Assembly (NCBI RefSeq): GCF_028802875.1
Contig: NZ_JARAMP010000001.1
Coordinates: 186,001-250,000, forward strand
Direction of reading: 5' to 3'
Origin: Seohaeicola sp024304985
GTDB lineage: Bacteria > Pseudomonadota > Alphaproteobacteria > Rhodobacterales > Rhodobacteraceae
Length of the DNA stretch: 64,000 bases
Shown: one piece after another, positions 8,177 through 16,344 of the stretch
Layout: each line of letters starts with the position of its first letter
Numbering within the stretch: position 1 is the stretch's first letter
The notes under the pieces: generated by a model
The model's database searches: none
What the model was told of the DNA's origin: nothing
The model's input: the letters and a program-made list of their open reading frames with translations, nothing else
Made by a program: the position numbers and the translations under genes

Positions 8177-8827
8177 ATGCTGACATCGCCGCCGCGCCCC
8201 GATCCCCTGCCGATTGCCCATGACCGCGTCTATCGCGGGTTGCGGAGCCGGATCATGCATGGCGATATTGCGCCGGGTCATGCGCTGACGCTGCGGGGGA
8301 TCGGCAAGGAATACGGGGTGTCGATGACGCCTGCGCGGGAATCCGTGCGCCGTCTGGTGGCGGAAGGCGCGCTGACGCTGTCGTCATCCGGGCGGGTATC
8401 GACGCCGGAGCTGAGCAACGAGCGGATCGAGGAGCTGGCGGCATTGCGCTCGCTGATCGAGGTGGAACTGGCCAGTCGTGCCCTGCCCCGCGCGCATATG
8501 GCACTGATCGAGCGGTTGCAGACCATCAACGCCGCCGTGGGCGATGCGGCGATGCGGCAGGATGCGGTGGCCTATATCCGCACCAATCTGGAATTTCACC
8601 GCACGCTTTACTTGCGCGCGCAGGCCCCTGCGATGCTGGCCATGGCGGAAACGGTATGGTTGCAGATGGGGCCGACGATGCGGGCGCTTTATGTGCGGCT
8701 GAAGCGCAAGGACCCGCCGCATTACCACCGGCTGATCATCGCCGCGCTGAAGGCGGGGGATGAGCCGGGGCTGCGGCTGGCGGTCAGGTCGGATGTGACG
8801 CAGGGGTTGAAGATGCTGGCAAGCTGA
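8177..8827 (+). CDS. GntR-family transcriptional regulator (FCD type)
   Basis: A 216-residue regulator with an N-terminal winged helix (about 15-75; LRGIGKEYGVSMTPARESVRRLVAEGAL) and a C-terminal all-helical FCD ligand domain (about 85-210, with FHRTLYLRA and the late YHRLIIAALKAGD). FadR/FCD members usually sense organic acids or amino acids. The regulated genes are not evident: upstream is a peptidase gene and downstream a convergent accA. A palindrome right before the start suggests it represses itself. Confidence 0.88.
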   Translation: MLTSPPRPDPLPIAHDRVYRGLRSRIMHGDIAPGHALTLRGIGKEYGVSMTPARESVRRLVAEGALTLSSSGRVSTPELSNERIEELAALRSLIEVELASRALPRAHMALIERLQTINAAVGDAAMRQDAVAYIRTNLEFHRTLYLRAQAPAMLAMAETVWLQMGPTMRALYVRLKRKDPPHYHRLIIAALKAGDEPGLRLAVRSDVTQGLKMLAS

Positions 8828-8839
8828 TCTGTGCGGTCT

Positions 8840-9802
8840 TTACGCGGCCAGACCCTTTTTCCCCATCTCCAGATATTTGCGCCGCCGATCCTCGACCAGT
8901 TTCTTGCCTTTGAGGTCGGTCAGTTCGGCCAGCATCGCGGCAATCGTCTCGCCCACGGCATGGATCGTCTTGTGGCTGTCGCGATGCGCGCCACCCACGG
9001 GTTCGGGGATGATCCGGTCAGCCACACCCAGTTTCTTGAGGTCCTGCGCGGTCAGGCGCAGGGCTTCGGCGGCTTCGCGCATCTTCTCGGAATCCTTCCA
9101 CAGGATCGAGGCGCAGCCTTCGGGGCTGATGACGGAATAGACCGAATGTTCCAGCATCGCCACACGGTTGGCCGTGGCAAAGGCGACAGCCCCGCCCGAG
9201 CCGCCCTCGCCGATGATGACGCTGATCAGCGGCACGCCGATCTGGAGGCATTTCTCGGTGGAGCGGGCGATGGCTTCGGACTGGCCGCGCTCTTCCGCGC
9301 CTTTGCCGGGATAGGCGCCGGGCGTGTCGACCAGCGTGATGACCGGCAGGCCGAAACGGTGGGCCATATCCATCAGGCGGATCGCCTTGCGATAGCCTTC
9401 GGGCCGGGCCATGCCGAAGTTGCGTTCGATCCGGCTTTTGGTGTCATTGCCCTTTTCATGGCCGATCACCATCACCGGCATGTCGTTGAAGCGGGCAAGG
9501 CCGCCCATCACCGCGTGATCATCGGCAAAGTTCCGGTCACCGGCCAAGGGCGTGTATTCGGTGAACAGCGCCTCGATATAGTCTTTGCAATGGGGGCGCT
9601 CGGGATGGCGCGCCACCTGACATTTGCGCCAGGGCGACAGATCCTTGTAGAGCGAAACCAGAAGATCGGCGGCTTTCTTGTCCAGCGCCGCCGCCTCGGC
9701 TTCGATATCCATCTCGGCATTCTGCCGCGCCATGGCGCGCAGTTCCTCGGCCTTGCCTTCGATCTCGGCAAGGGGGCGTTCGAAATCGAGGTAGTTGGTC
9801 AT
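8840..9802 (-). CDS. accA: Acetyl-CoA carboxylase carboxyltransferase subunit alpha
   Basis: The 320-residue alpha subunit of the carboxyltransferase, which with AccD moves CO2 from carboxybiotin to acetyl-CoA to make malonyl-CoA for fatty acid synthesis. Family landmarks are present: FERPLAEIEGKAEEL at the N-terminus, RPEGYRKAIRLMDMAHRF, the oxyanion-hole region TLVDTPGAYPGKGAEERGQ and IGEGGSGGA, and ISPEGCASILWKD. Length is normal. The start at 9802 gives the standard N-terminus. Its partner accD is also in this window, 38 kb away. Confidence 0.97.
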   Translation of the reverse strand: MTNYLDFERPLAEIEGKAEELRAMARQNAEMDIEAEAAALDKKAADLLVSLYKDLSPWRKCQVARHPERPHCKDYIEALFTEYTPLAGDRNFADDHAVMGGLARFNDMPVMVIGHEKGNDTKSRIERNFGMARPEGYRKAIRLMDMAHRFGLPVITLVDTPGAYPGKGAEERGQSEAIARSTEKCLQIGVPLISVIIGEGGSGGAVAFATANRVAMLEHSVYSVISPEGCASILWKDSEKMREAAEALRLTAQDLKKLGVADRIIPEPVGGAHRDSHKTIHAVGETIAAMLAELTDLKGKKLVEDRRRKYLEMGKKGLAA

Positions 9803-9888
9803 CCGCTCACTCCGGCTGTAAACGTGAGGTATATGGCCTTCTCCGCCGCCGGATGCAACGGGATCATGCGGATTGGGCCGCGCCTTGC

Positions 9889-10491
9889 TTACGCGACGAG
9901 AGGCAGAAGCACCGGCACCAGCGACAGAACCAGCAATCCCGCCATGCTCCAGTTGAACGCGCGCAGGCGGGCCGGACTGGACAGGACGCGGCGCATCTGC
10001 TGTCCCATGACGGTCCAGACACTGACCGAGGGCAGGTTGATCAGGGCAAAGACCAGCGCCACCCAGAGGATGGCCACGGCGGAACGATCCGGCGCATAGA
10101 GGGTGATCGCCGTCAGGGCCATCTGCCATGCCTTGGGGTTGACCCATTGGAACAGGGCGGCTTGGACAAAGCTGAACGGGCGCGCTGTCTTGCGCGCCGC
10201 GTCAGGGGCGCCGGCATTGGCGATTTTCCATGCCAGCCACAGAAGATAGGTGACGCCGATGACGGACAGCACCAGATGCGCGACCGGAAAGGCGTCGAAA
10301 ATCCGCACCAGACCCAGCCCGACCAGCAGAATCATCACCCCGAATCCGATCCCGATTCCCAGCATATGAGGCACCGTCCGGCGAAAACCGAAATTGGCCC
10401 CCGAGGCCATGAGCATCAGGTTGTTGGGTCCCGGCGTGATAGACGAGACAAGGGCAAAGGCCGCGAGGGCCAGGAGCGCATCAGGTATCAT
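9889..10491 (-). CDS. LysE/RhtB-family amino acid exporter
   Basis: A 200-residue inner-membrane protein with six predicted helices and the LysE signature near the N-terminus (SSITPGPNNLMLMASGANFGFRR). Members export amino acids such as homoserine, threonine or lysine. Divergent from it, 72 nt away, is an Lrp/AsnC regulator gene, the usual arrangement for an exporter controlled by an amino-acid-sensing regulator. The exact substrate is not evident. Confidence 0.9.
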   Translation of the reverse strand: MIPDALLALAAFALVSSITPGPNNLMLMASGANFGFRRTVPHMLGIGIGFGVMILLVGLGLVRIFDAFPVAHLVLSVIGVTYLLWLAWKIANAGAPDAARKTARPFSFVQAALFQWVNPKAWQMALTAITLYAPDRSAVAILWVALVFALINLPSVSVWTVMGQQMRRVLSSPARLRAFNWSMAGLLVLSLVPVLLPLVA

Positions 10492-10525
10492 GGCGCAACA
10501 CTATGCGAGGCCTGACGCAATTTGG

Positions 10526-10555
10526 TTGCTTTTTTAGCGATTCTACCGCTATAAT
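10526..10555 (+). promoter_or_regulatory. Promoter and operator of the Lrp-type gene
   Basis: TTGCTT (10526-10531) and a perfect TATAAT (10550-10555) are 18 nt apart. An inverted repeat TAGCG-N7-CGCTA (10535-10551) overlaps the -10, as expected for an autoregulated operator shared with the divergent exporter. The ATG at 10564 is only 8 nt beyond the -10, implying a leaderless mRNA with no Shine-Dalgarno site. Confidence 0.6.
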
Positions 10556-10563
10556 CACAACAA

Positions 10564-11016
10564 ATGACAGATACAGACAAAATCAACGCACACATATTGC
10601 GAGAGCTTTCCCGCAACGGCCGGATCAGCAATACGGATCTGGCTGATCGCGTCGGTCTGTCGCCATCGGCCTGTCTGCGGCGCGTTCAGGATCTTGAACG
10701 GCGCGGGGTGATCCGTGGCTACCGGGCCATTCTGGACCCGCTGGCCATGGGCGTGGGATTTACCGCTTATATCACCGTCGGGCTGAACGCGCATACGAAA
10801 TCCGTGCAGGAGGCGTTCGAGAAAGCCATTGCCCGCGCGCCCGAGGTGCGGGAGTGTCACAACATCACCGGCAATGTGGAATATCTACTGCGGATCGAGG
10901 CGGCGGATCTGGCGGCCTATAAACGATTTCACACCGATGTGCTGGGCACGCTGCCGCAGGTGAATTCGATCACGTCCTTTGTGGTGATGGGCTCTCCCAA
11001 GGACGAGCGCGGCTGA
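10564..11016 (+). CDS. Lrp/AsnC-family transcriptional regulator
   Basis: A 150-residue regulator with an N-terminal helix-turn-helix (about 8-60; ELSRNGRISNTDLADRVGLS) followed by an AsnC/RAM effector domain (about 68-145; GFTAYITVGL, ITGNVEYLLRIEA). It most likely senses an amino acid and controls the divergent LysE-type exporter. The translation start sits almost on the transcription start. It ends next to one of the dispersed intergenic motifs and converges on mcl1. Confidence 0.92.
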   Translation: MTDTDKINAHILRELSRNGRISNTDLADRVGLSPSACLRRVQDLERRGVIRGYRAILDPLAMGVGFTAYITVGLNAHTKSVQEAFEKAIARAPEVRECHNITGNVEYLLRIEAADLAAYKRFHTDVLGTLPQVNSITSFVVMGSPKDERG

Positions 11017-11031
11017 TCGATTCACGCCGCT

Positions 11032-11056
11032 CTGCTTCTTCTTGCCTCAAATATCC
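11032..11056 (-). repeat. Dispersed intergenic motif, copy 1
   Basis: On the minus strand this reads ATATTT-N3-GCAAGAAGAAG with flanking similarity. It lies between the convergent lrp and mcl1 genes and is one of six related copies in the window. Confidence 0.65.
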
Positions 11057-11104
11057 AAGACGCCACCGCCCCGCCTGCGCGACGGGGCGATGGGGCGCGG
11101 CGGA

Positions 11105-12061
11105 TCAGCGGGCGATCATCTCGGACTGGCGGACGATCACCTCGGCCTGCTTGATCGAGGCGATGTCGACCAGACGGCCTTTGTAGACAGTCGCGCCCTC
11201 GCCGCGGGCCTTGGCGGCCTCCATCGCGGCAAGGATTTCGCGGGCCTCGGCCACGGCCTCGTCGGAGGGGGTGAAGATCTCGTTGGCCAGCGCCACCTGC
11301 TTGGGGTGGATCGCCCATTTACCGACCATGCCCAGCGTGGCAGAGCGGCGGGCCTGTGCGCGGAAGCCTTCGTCATCACTGAAATCGCCATAGGGGCCAT
11401 CCACGGGCAGGATGCCATGGGTGCGGCAGGCGGCGACGATGGCGGTTTGTGCCCAATGCCACGGATCGGACCAGTATTTGGCCCCCTCATGCAGCATGTA
11501 GTAATTGGCCTGCGTGCCACCGATGCCCGTCGTCTGCATCCCCATGGAGGCCGCGAAATCGGCAGCGCCAAGGCTCATGGCTTGCAGGCGGGGGCTGGAG
11601 GCGGCGATGGCTTCGACATGGGCGATGCCGGCGGCGGATTCGATGATCACCTCGAAGGTGATGGGGGTCTTGCGGCCTGTGGCGCGTTCGATGGCGGTCA
11701 CGAGGGCATCGACCGCATAGACATCCTCGGCGCAGCCGACCTTGGGGATCATGATCTGATTCAGACGCTCGCCGCCCTTTTCCAGCAGATCGACCACGTC
11801 GCGATACCACCATGGTGTGTCCAGACCGTTGATCCGGACCGACAGGTATTTGGTGCCCCAGTCCATGTCATTGAGCGCCGTGATGACATTGGCGCGCGCG
11901 CTGTCCTTGTCGGAGGGGGCCACCGAATCCTCGAGGTCGATGTTGATCACATCCGCCGCACTGGTCGCCATCTTCTCGAAGATCGCGGGGCGCGAGCCGG
12001 GGCCGAACAGTTGGCAACGGTTCGGACGGGCGGGGGCAGCAGGCTGGATGCGAAAGCTCAT
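11105..12061 (-). CDS. mcl1: L-malyl-CoA/beta-methylmalyl-CoA lyase
   Basis: A 318-residue HpcH/HpaI aldolase-fold enzyme that cleaves beta-methylmalyl-CoA to glyoxylate and propionyl-CoA, and interconverts malyl-CoA with acetyl-CoA and glyoxylate, in the ethylmalonyl-CoA pathway. As remembered, it is close to Rhodobacter Mcl1 along its whole length. Visible landmarks are PNRCQLFGPGSRPA at the N-terminus, INIDLEDSVAP, the Mg2+-binding Glu in FEVIIESAAG and Asp in LGAADFAASMG, and the C-terminal MVGKWAIHPKQV. No other gene of the pathway is in this window. It is divergent from the D-glutamate operon across 274 nt. Confidence 0.95.
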   Translation of the reverse strand: MSFRIQPAAPARPNRCQLFGPGSRPAIFEKMATSAADVINIDLEDSVAPSDKDSARANVITALNDMDWGTKYLSVRINGLDTPWWYRDVVDLLEKGGERLNQIMIPKVGCAEDVYAVDALVTAIERATGRKTPITFEVIIESAAGIAHVEAIAASSPRLQAMSLGAADFAASMGMQTTGIGGTQANYYMLHEGAKYWSDPWHWAQTAIVAACRTHGILPVDGPYGDFSDDEGFRAQARRSATLGMVGKWAIHPKQVALANEIFTPSDEAVAEAREILAAMEAAKARGEGATVYKGRLVDIASIKQAEVIVRQSEMIAR

Positions 12062-12243
12062 CGGCTTGGTCCTTTCGGGTAAGGATATTGCTTATTTCTG
12101 GCGCCCTTGGGTATGAAATTGCGCCAAGGGGTGCAAGCGGCTTTTGCAGACGCGGCATTCTTGCCGCAACGCCGCATCTCCGGCGCGGAACAGGCGATAC
12201 CTGCGAAGATCCTGCGCAGATTTTCGGCAAGCACCGGAGGATC

Positions 12244-12283
12244 TTGCGCAAATAGCTGCGACAGCCGCGGATTTGCAATGCAA
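12244..12283. promoter_or_regulatory. Paired TTGC-type palindromes, mcl1/dgcN intergenic
   Basis: The 274-nt region between mcl1 and dgcN contains TTGCGCAA (12244-12251) and TTGCAATGCAA (12273-12283), about three helical turns apart centre to centre. They resemble the TTTGCAAA-type half-sites of PccR/RamB-like regulators of acyl-CoA metabolism, which would suit mcl1. Which of the two genes they serve is open. Confidence 0.35.
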
Positions 12284-12335
12284 TCCCATGCAGAATCCGT
12301 AACGCTGGCGCAAAGCCATGAGAAAGGGCAACCCG

Positions 12336-13337
12336 ATGATCGAGACTCCATATCTTCTGTTTCTGGGCGATGCGCCCGACGCTTTGGCCGCCAAGGTTGC
12401 GCAGGGCATCAAGGATTGGCGCCCGCAGAACGCGGTCGGCCAGTTCCGGATGGAGGGGTGCCGCGCCGACATGCGCCTGCCCGACATGACGCTGGAAGAG
12501 GCGCGGGCCGCCGGGGCGAAAACGCTGGTGATCGGTGTGGCGAACCGGGGCGGCGTGATTTCGGCCGCGTGGAAGAAGGTGCTGGTGCAGGCCTTGGAGG
12601 AAGGGTTCGATCTGGCCTCGGGTCTGCATAACCTGCTGCGGGACGAGCCTGATCTGGTGGCGGTGGCCAAGGCGACCGGGCGGCAGTTGCATGATGTGCG
12701 GGTGCCTTCCGTGCAATATCCCATCGCCAATGGGGTCAAGCGCAGCGGCAAGCGCTGTCTGGCGGTGGGCACGGATTGCTCGGTCGGGAAGATGTATACG
12801 GCGCTGTGCATGGACCGCGAGATGAAGGCGCGCGGGATGAAATCCAGTTTCCGCGCCACCGGGCAGACCGGCATCCTGATCACCGGGGACGGCGTGCCGC
12901 TGGATGCGGTGATCGCGGATTTCATGGCCGGATCCATCGAATGGCTGACGCCGGACAATGACGCGGATCATTGGGACATGATCGAGGGACAGGGGAGTTT
13001 GTTCCATGTCTCCTATTCCGGGGTGACGCTGGCGCTGATCCATGGCGGGCAACCCGATGCGCTGGTCATCTGCCATGAGCCGACGCGCGAGCATATGCGC
13101 GGTCTGCCGGGATACAAGCTGCCGACGCTGGAGCAGGTGCGGGACATGGCCTTGGATCTGGCGAAGGTGGCCAATCCCGCCTGTCAGGTGATCGGCTATG
13201 CGATCAACACCCAGCACATGACCGAAGACGAGGCGCAGACCTATCTGGCGGATGTCGAGGCGCGGCTGGGTTTGCCGGCCACCGACCCGTTCCGCTATGG
13301 CGCGGACAAGCTGGTGGACGCGTTGGCCGCGATCTGA
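12336..13337 (+). CDS. dgcN: D-glutamate N-acetyltransferase DgcN
   Basis: A 333-residue DUF1611-family protein. It contains a P-loop-like GTDCSVGKMYTA (about 149-160) and the conserved FRATGQTGI, DHWDMIEGQGSL and HEPTREHMRG segments. In marine proteobacteria this family has been assigned as DgcN, which acetylates D-glutamate so that the racemase DgcA can act on it. The immediate downstream gene is indeed a DgcA homologue. The start at 12336 is chosen because AGAAAGGG lies upstream and ATGATCGAG opens the conserved region. It heads a three-gene operon. Confidence 0.87.
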   Translation: MIETPYLLFLGDAPDALAAKVAQGIKDWRPQNAVGQFRMEGCRADMRLPDMTLEEARAAGAKTLVIGVANRGGVISAAWKKVLVQALEEGFDLASGLHNLLRDEPDLVAVAKATGRQLHDVRVPSVQYPIANGVKRSGKRCLAVGTDCSVGKMYTALCMDREMKARGMKSSFRATGQTGILITGDGVPLDAVIADFMAGSIEWLTPDNDADHWDMIEGQGSLFHVSYSGVTLALIHGGQPDALVICHEPTREHMRGLPGYKLPTLEQVRDMALDLAKVANPACQVIGYAINTQHMTEDEAQTYLADVEARLGLPATDPFRYGADKLVDALAAI

Positions 13338-13388
13338 GAGGTCTTGGACAGGCATCCTCTGGCGCGCTGCAGCTGCGCCGGGGGATTT

Positions 13389-13410
13389 GAGTATTTTTGG
13401 CAAGATGAAG
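13389..13410 (+). repeat. Dispersed intergenic motif, copy 2
   Basis: The plus strand reads GTATTT, then GGCAAGATGAAG, running straight into GGGGGG. The end of the motif supplies the purine-rich ribosome binding site of dgcA, which starts 10 nt later. Confidence 0.65.
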
Positions 13411-13420
13411 GGGGGCGGCG

Positions 13421-14386
13421 ATGCAGATCACGGTTGAGCGGGATGTGTTCAGGCTGGCGCAGGTGTTCACCATCAGCCGCGGGTCGCGGACCGAGGCGAA
13501 GGTGCTGACGGTGCGGATCACGGATGGGGATGTGACGGGTTGGGGGGAATGCGTGCCCTATGCCCGGTATGACGAGACGCTGGAGTCTGTGACCGCGCAG
13601 ATCGAGGGTCTGTCCGGGGCGCTGACGCGGGCGGCGCTGTATGACCTGTTGCCCGCAGGGGCGGCGCGGAATGCGGTGGATTGCGCGCTGTGGGATCTGG
13701 AAGCGAAGCGGACGGGTCGCCGGGTTTGGGAATTGGCGGGGTTGGCCAAGCCGGGACCCGAGGTGACGGCCTATACATTGTCGCTGGCGGAGCCCGCCGA
13801 GATGGAGGCGCAGGCCGCCAAGCACGCCTTTCGGCCGCTGTTGAAGATCAAGCTGGGCACGCCGGACGACATGCCCCGGCTGGAGGCGGTGCGGCGTGGT
13901 GCACCGAAGTCGACGATCATCGTGGACGCGAATGAAGGCTGGTCGGCGGCTGTTTATGCCGATCTGGCCCCGCATCTGGTGCGGCTGGGCGTGGCGCTGG
14001 TGGAACAGCCCCTGCCTGCCAGTGAGGATGAGGCGCTGATCGGGATGGACCGGCCTGTACCGGTCTGCGCCGATGAAAGCTGTCATGACCGCGCCAGCCT
14101 GCCGCATCTGGCGGGGAAATATGATGTGGTGAACATCAAGCTGGACAAGACCGGGGGCCTGACCGAGGCGCTGGCGCTGCGCGATGCGGCGGTGGCGCAG
14201 GGGTTCAAGGTCATGGTCGGCTGCATGGTCGGAAGCTCGCTTGCCATGGCGCCTGCGACATTGGTGGCGCAGGGGGCCATGGTGACGGATCTTGACGGGC
14301 CGCTGCTTCTGGCCGAAGACCGCGACACACCGCTTCTGTTCGACGAGGCGGGCGTGCATCCGCCCGAACCGGGCCTTTGGGGCTGA
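13421..14386 (+). CDS. dgcA: N-acetyl-D-glutamate racemase DgcA (enolase superfamily)
   Basis: A 321-residue muconate-lactonizing-type member of the enolase superfamily. The catalytic pieces are visible: the KxK motif in LLKIKLG (about 142-148), metal ligands in IIVDANEGW, ALVEQPLP and VCADESCHD, and the second catalytic lysine in VNIKLDKTGG. Older annotation would call it dipeptide (L-Ala-D/L-Glu) epimerase, and that remains the main alternative. Its position directly after dgcN supports racemisation of N-acetyl-D-glutamate. The ATG follows a strong GAAGGGGGG site. Confidence 0.87.
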   Translation: MQITVERDVFRLAQVFTISRGSRTEAKVLTVRITDGDVTGWGECVPYARYDETLESVTAQIEGLSGALTRAALYDLLPAGAARNAVDCALWDLEAKRTGRRVWELAGLAKPGPEVTAYTLSLAEPAEMEAQAAKHAFRPLLKIKLGTPDDMPRLEAVRRGAPKSTIIVDANEGWSAAVYADLAPHLVRLGVALVEQPLPASEDEALIGMDRPVPVCADESCHDRASLPHLAGKYDVVNIKLDKTGGLTEALALRDAAVAQGFKVMVGCMVGSSLAMAPATLVAQGAMVTDLDGPLLLAEDRDTPLLFDEAGVHPPEPGLWG

Positions 14387-14408
14387 CCCGCAGCAAGGAG
14401 ATTAGATC

Positions 14409-15269
14409 ATGCGCACCGTCTATGTGAACGGAGACTACCTGCCCGAGAATGAGGCGAAAGTGTCGATCTTTGATCGCGGGTTCCTGATGGCCGATGGCGT
14501 CTATGAGGTGACGAGCGTGCTGGGCGGCAAGCTGATCGACTTTGACGGGCATCTGAAGCGGCTGGAGCGGTCCTTGTCGGAGCTGGACATGGACAAGCCC
14601 GAGGGGTTCGACGACCTGCTGGAGATCCACCGCGAACTGGTGCGGCTGAACGGGATCGAGGAGGGGATGATCTATCTGCAGGTGACGCGGGGCGCGCCCG
14701 GTGACCGGGATTTCGCCTTCCCTGATCCGGAGGTGACCAAACCGACATTGGTGCTGTTCACGCAGAACAAGCCGGGTCTGGCGGCCAATCCGGTGGCCAA
14801 GAAGGGCATCAAGGTCATCAGCATCGAGGATATCCGCTGGGGGCGGCGCGACATCAAGACGGTGCAGTTGCTCTATCCGTCGATGGGCAAGATGATGGCC
14901 AAGAAAGCCGGGTGCGATGACGCCTGGATGGTCGAGGATGGGGCGGTGACCGAGGGCACCAGCAACAATGCCTATATCGTCAAGGGCAACAAGATCATCA
15001 CGCGGCAGTTGAGCCATGACATCCTGCACGGGATCACCCGCGCCGCCGTGCTGCGATTTGCGCAGGAGGCGCAGATGGAAGTGGAGGAGCGGCCCTTTAC
15101 CATCGCCGAGGCGCAAGCCGCGGATGAGGCGTTCATCACATCGGCCTCGACCTTCGTGATGCCGGTGGTCGAGATCGACGGGGCCAGGATCGGCAGCGGC
15201 GCGCCGGGCAAGGTGGCGGCGCGGCTGCGCGAGATCTATCTGGATGAGAGCATGAAGGCGGCTGTCTGA
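14409..15269 (+). CDS. dat: D-amino acid aminotransferase (PLP fold type IV)
   Basis: A 286-residue class IV aminotransferase. It opens with the typical YVNGDYLPENEAKVSIFDRGF and carries the PLP lysine in RRDIKTVQLL (about 156) and the cofactor-binding VTEGTSNNAYIV. D-alanine aminotransferases move amino groups between D-amino acids and 2-oxo acids, yielding D-glutamate when 2-oxoglutarate is the acceptor. Here it would feed D-glutamate to DgcN and DgcA, which start upstream in the same operon (22-nt gap, AAGGAG site). A branched-chain aminotransferase is a less likely alternative. Confidence 0.88.
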   Translation: MRTVYVNGDYLPENEAKVSIFDRGFLMADGVYEVTSVLGGKLIDFDGHLKRLERSLSELDMDKPEGFDDLLEIHRELVRLNGIEEGMIYLQVTRGAPGDRDFAFPDPEVTKPTLVLFTQNKPGLAANPVAKKGIKVISIEDIRWGRRDIKTVQLLYPSMGKMMAKKAGCDDAWMVEDGAVTEGTSNNAYIVKGNKIITRQLSHDILHGITRAAVLRFAQEAQMEVEERPFTIAEAQAADEAFITSASTFVMPVVEIDGARIGSGAPGKVAARLREIYLDESMKAAV

Positions 15270-15291
15270 CGCGGCAAGGGGCGGCTGGCCG

Positions 15292-16215
15292 TCAGGTCAG
15301 CCCCTCGATCGCCAGATCGACGGTGATGGGCGGGGTCAGGCCCAGACCGGCGAGTTTCGCCATCACCTGACCATTCACAACGATTTCAAGCCCGCTGCCA
15401 TCGGCGGCAAGGCGCTGTTGCAGCGTGAGACTGGCCGGGTCGGTGCCGCTGACGCCATCCACGACGATCCGCAGGGAATCGGTGGCCCGGTCGAAATCGG
15501 TGATGAGGGCGGCCCCATCGGCGACATCGTAGATTGTGAAGGAGTCTGACCCTTCTCCGCCCGTGAGGGTGTCGAGGCGGTCTCCGACCAACCAGTCATT
15601 GCCTGCATCGCCGTAGAGTTCCGCGCCGTAAGGTGTGAAGCGCCCCGCGACAAAGCCCAGAAGCGCGTCAGTGCCGCCGCCGCCGCGCAGCGTATCGGCC
15701 CCTTCGTAATCCGTGAGCACGTCATTTCCGGCCCCGCCGTCCAGCAGGTCATTGCCTGTGCCGCCGAAAAGGATGTCGTCGTCCGCACCGCCGCGCAGGG
15801 TGTCATCGCCGAACTGGCCTTGCAGCGTGTCCTCGCCCGCGCCCCCGGCGATCAGGTCGTCGCCGCCGTTGCCATCCAGACTGTCGTCGCCATCACCGCC
15901 GGACAGGGTGTCGACCCCGGCACCGCCGGAGAGTTGATCATCCCCTGCCCCGCCTTCCAGCAGATCTGCGCCCGCGCCGCCCATCAGCGTGTCATTGCCA
16001 TCGAGGCCGGAGAGGGTGTCATCGCCTGACTGACCGTCAAGGGCGTCATTGCCTGCCGTGCCCGTCAGCAGATCGTCGTCGGTGCGAGGGGCCATCCCGG
16101 AGTCCGGCGAAGTGTCGGCCGCGGCATCGTCTCCGTCCTCGTTGGAAAAGACGTCATCCAGTAGGTAGCCGGCCATCATCAGCATTGGCATGAACACCAG
16201 CAACAGCACACTCAT
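15292..16215 (-). CDS. RTX calcium-binding protein with N-terminal membrane anchor
   Basis: A 307-residue protein. It begins with one hydrophobic helix (about 2-17, VLLLVFMPMLMMAGYLL), then an acidic linker and roughly fifteen tandem RTX nonapeptides (GGxGxDxLx type, about 45-180) that form a calcium-bound beta roll. The rest is a short beta domain with FTIYDVADGAALITDF, typical of the ends of RTX proteins. No secretion or protease gene is adjacent. The start at 16215 has AGGTGGTG upstream; the frame is open 30 codons further with no added similarity. It may be anchored in the envelope or be exported through type I secretion. Confidence 0.85.
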   Translation of the reverse strand: MSVLLLVFMPMLMMAGYLLDDVFSNEDGDDAAADTSPDSGMAPRTDDDLLTGTAGNDALDGQSGDDTLSGLDGNDTLMGGAGADLLEGGAGDDQLSGGAGVDTLSGGDGDDSLDGNGGDDLIAGGAGEDTLQGQFGDDTLRGGADDDILFGGTGNDLLDGGAGNDVLTDYEGADTLRGGGGTDALLGFVAGRFTPYGAELYGDAGNDWLVGDRLDTLTGGEGSDSFTIYDVADGAALITDFDRATDSLRIVVDGVSGTDPASLTLQQRLAADGSGLEIVVNGQVMAKLAGLGLTPPITVDLAIEGLT

Positions 16216-16344
16216 CACACCACCTGCACAGGCACCGGCCCCTTGACGGGACCATGAATCACCAGCCGGAGTGTTCACGCTTTCGCCAGTCGTGTCCAGC
16301 GACAAGCCGGAGTCACAGCGCGTGATGAACAGGCAAGATGCAGA

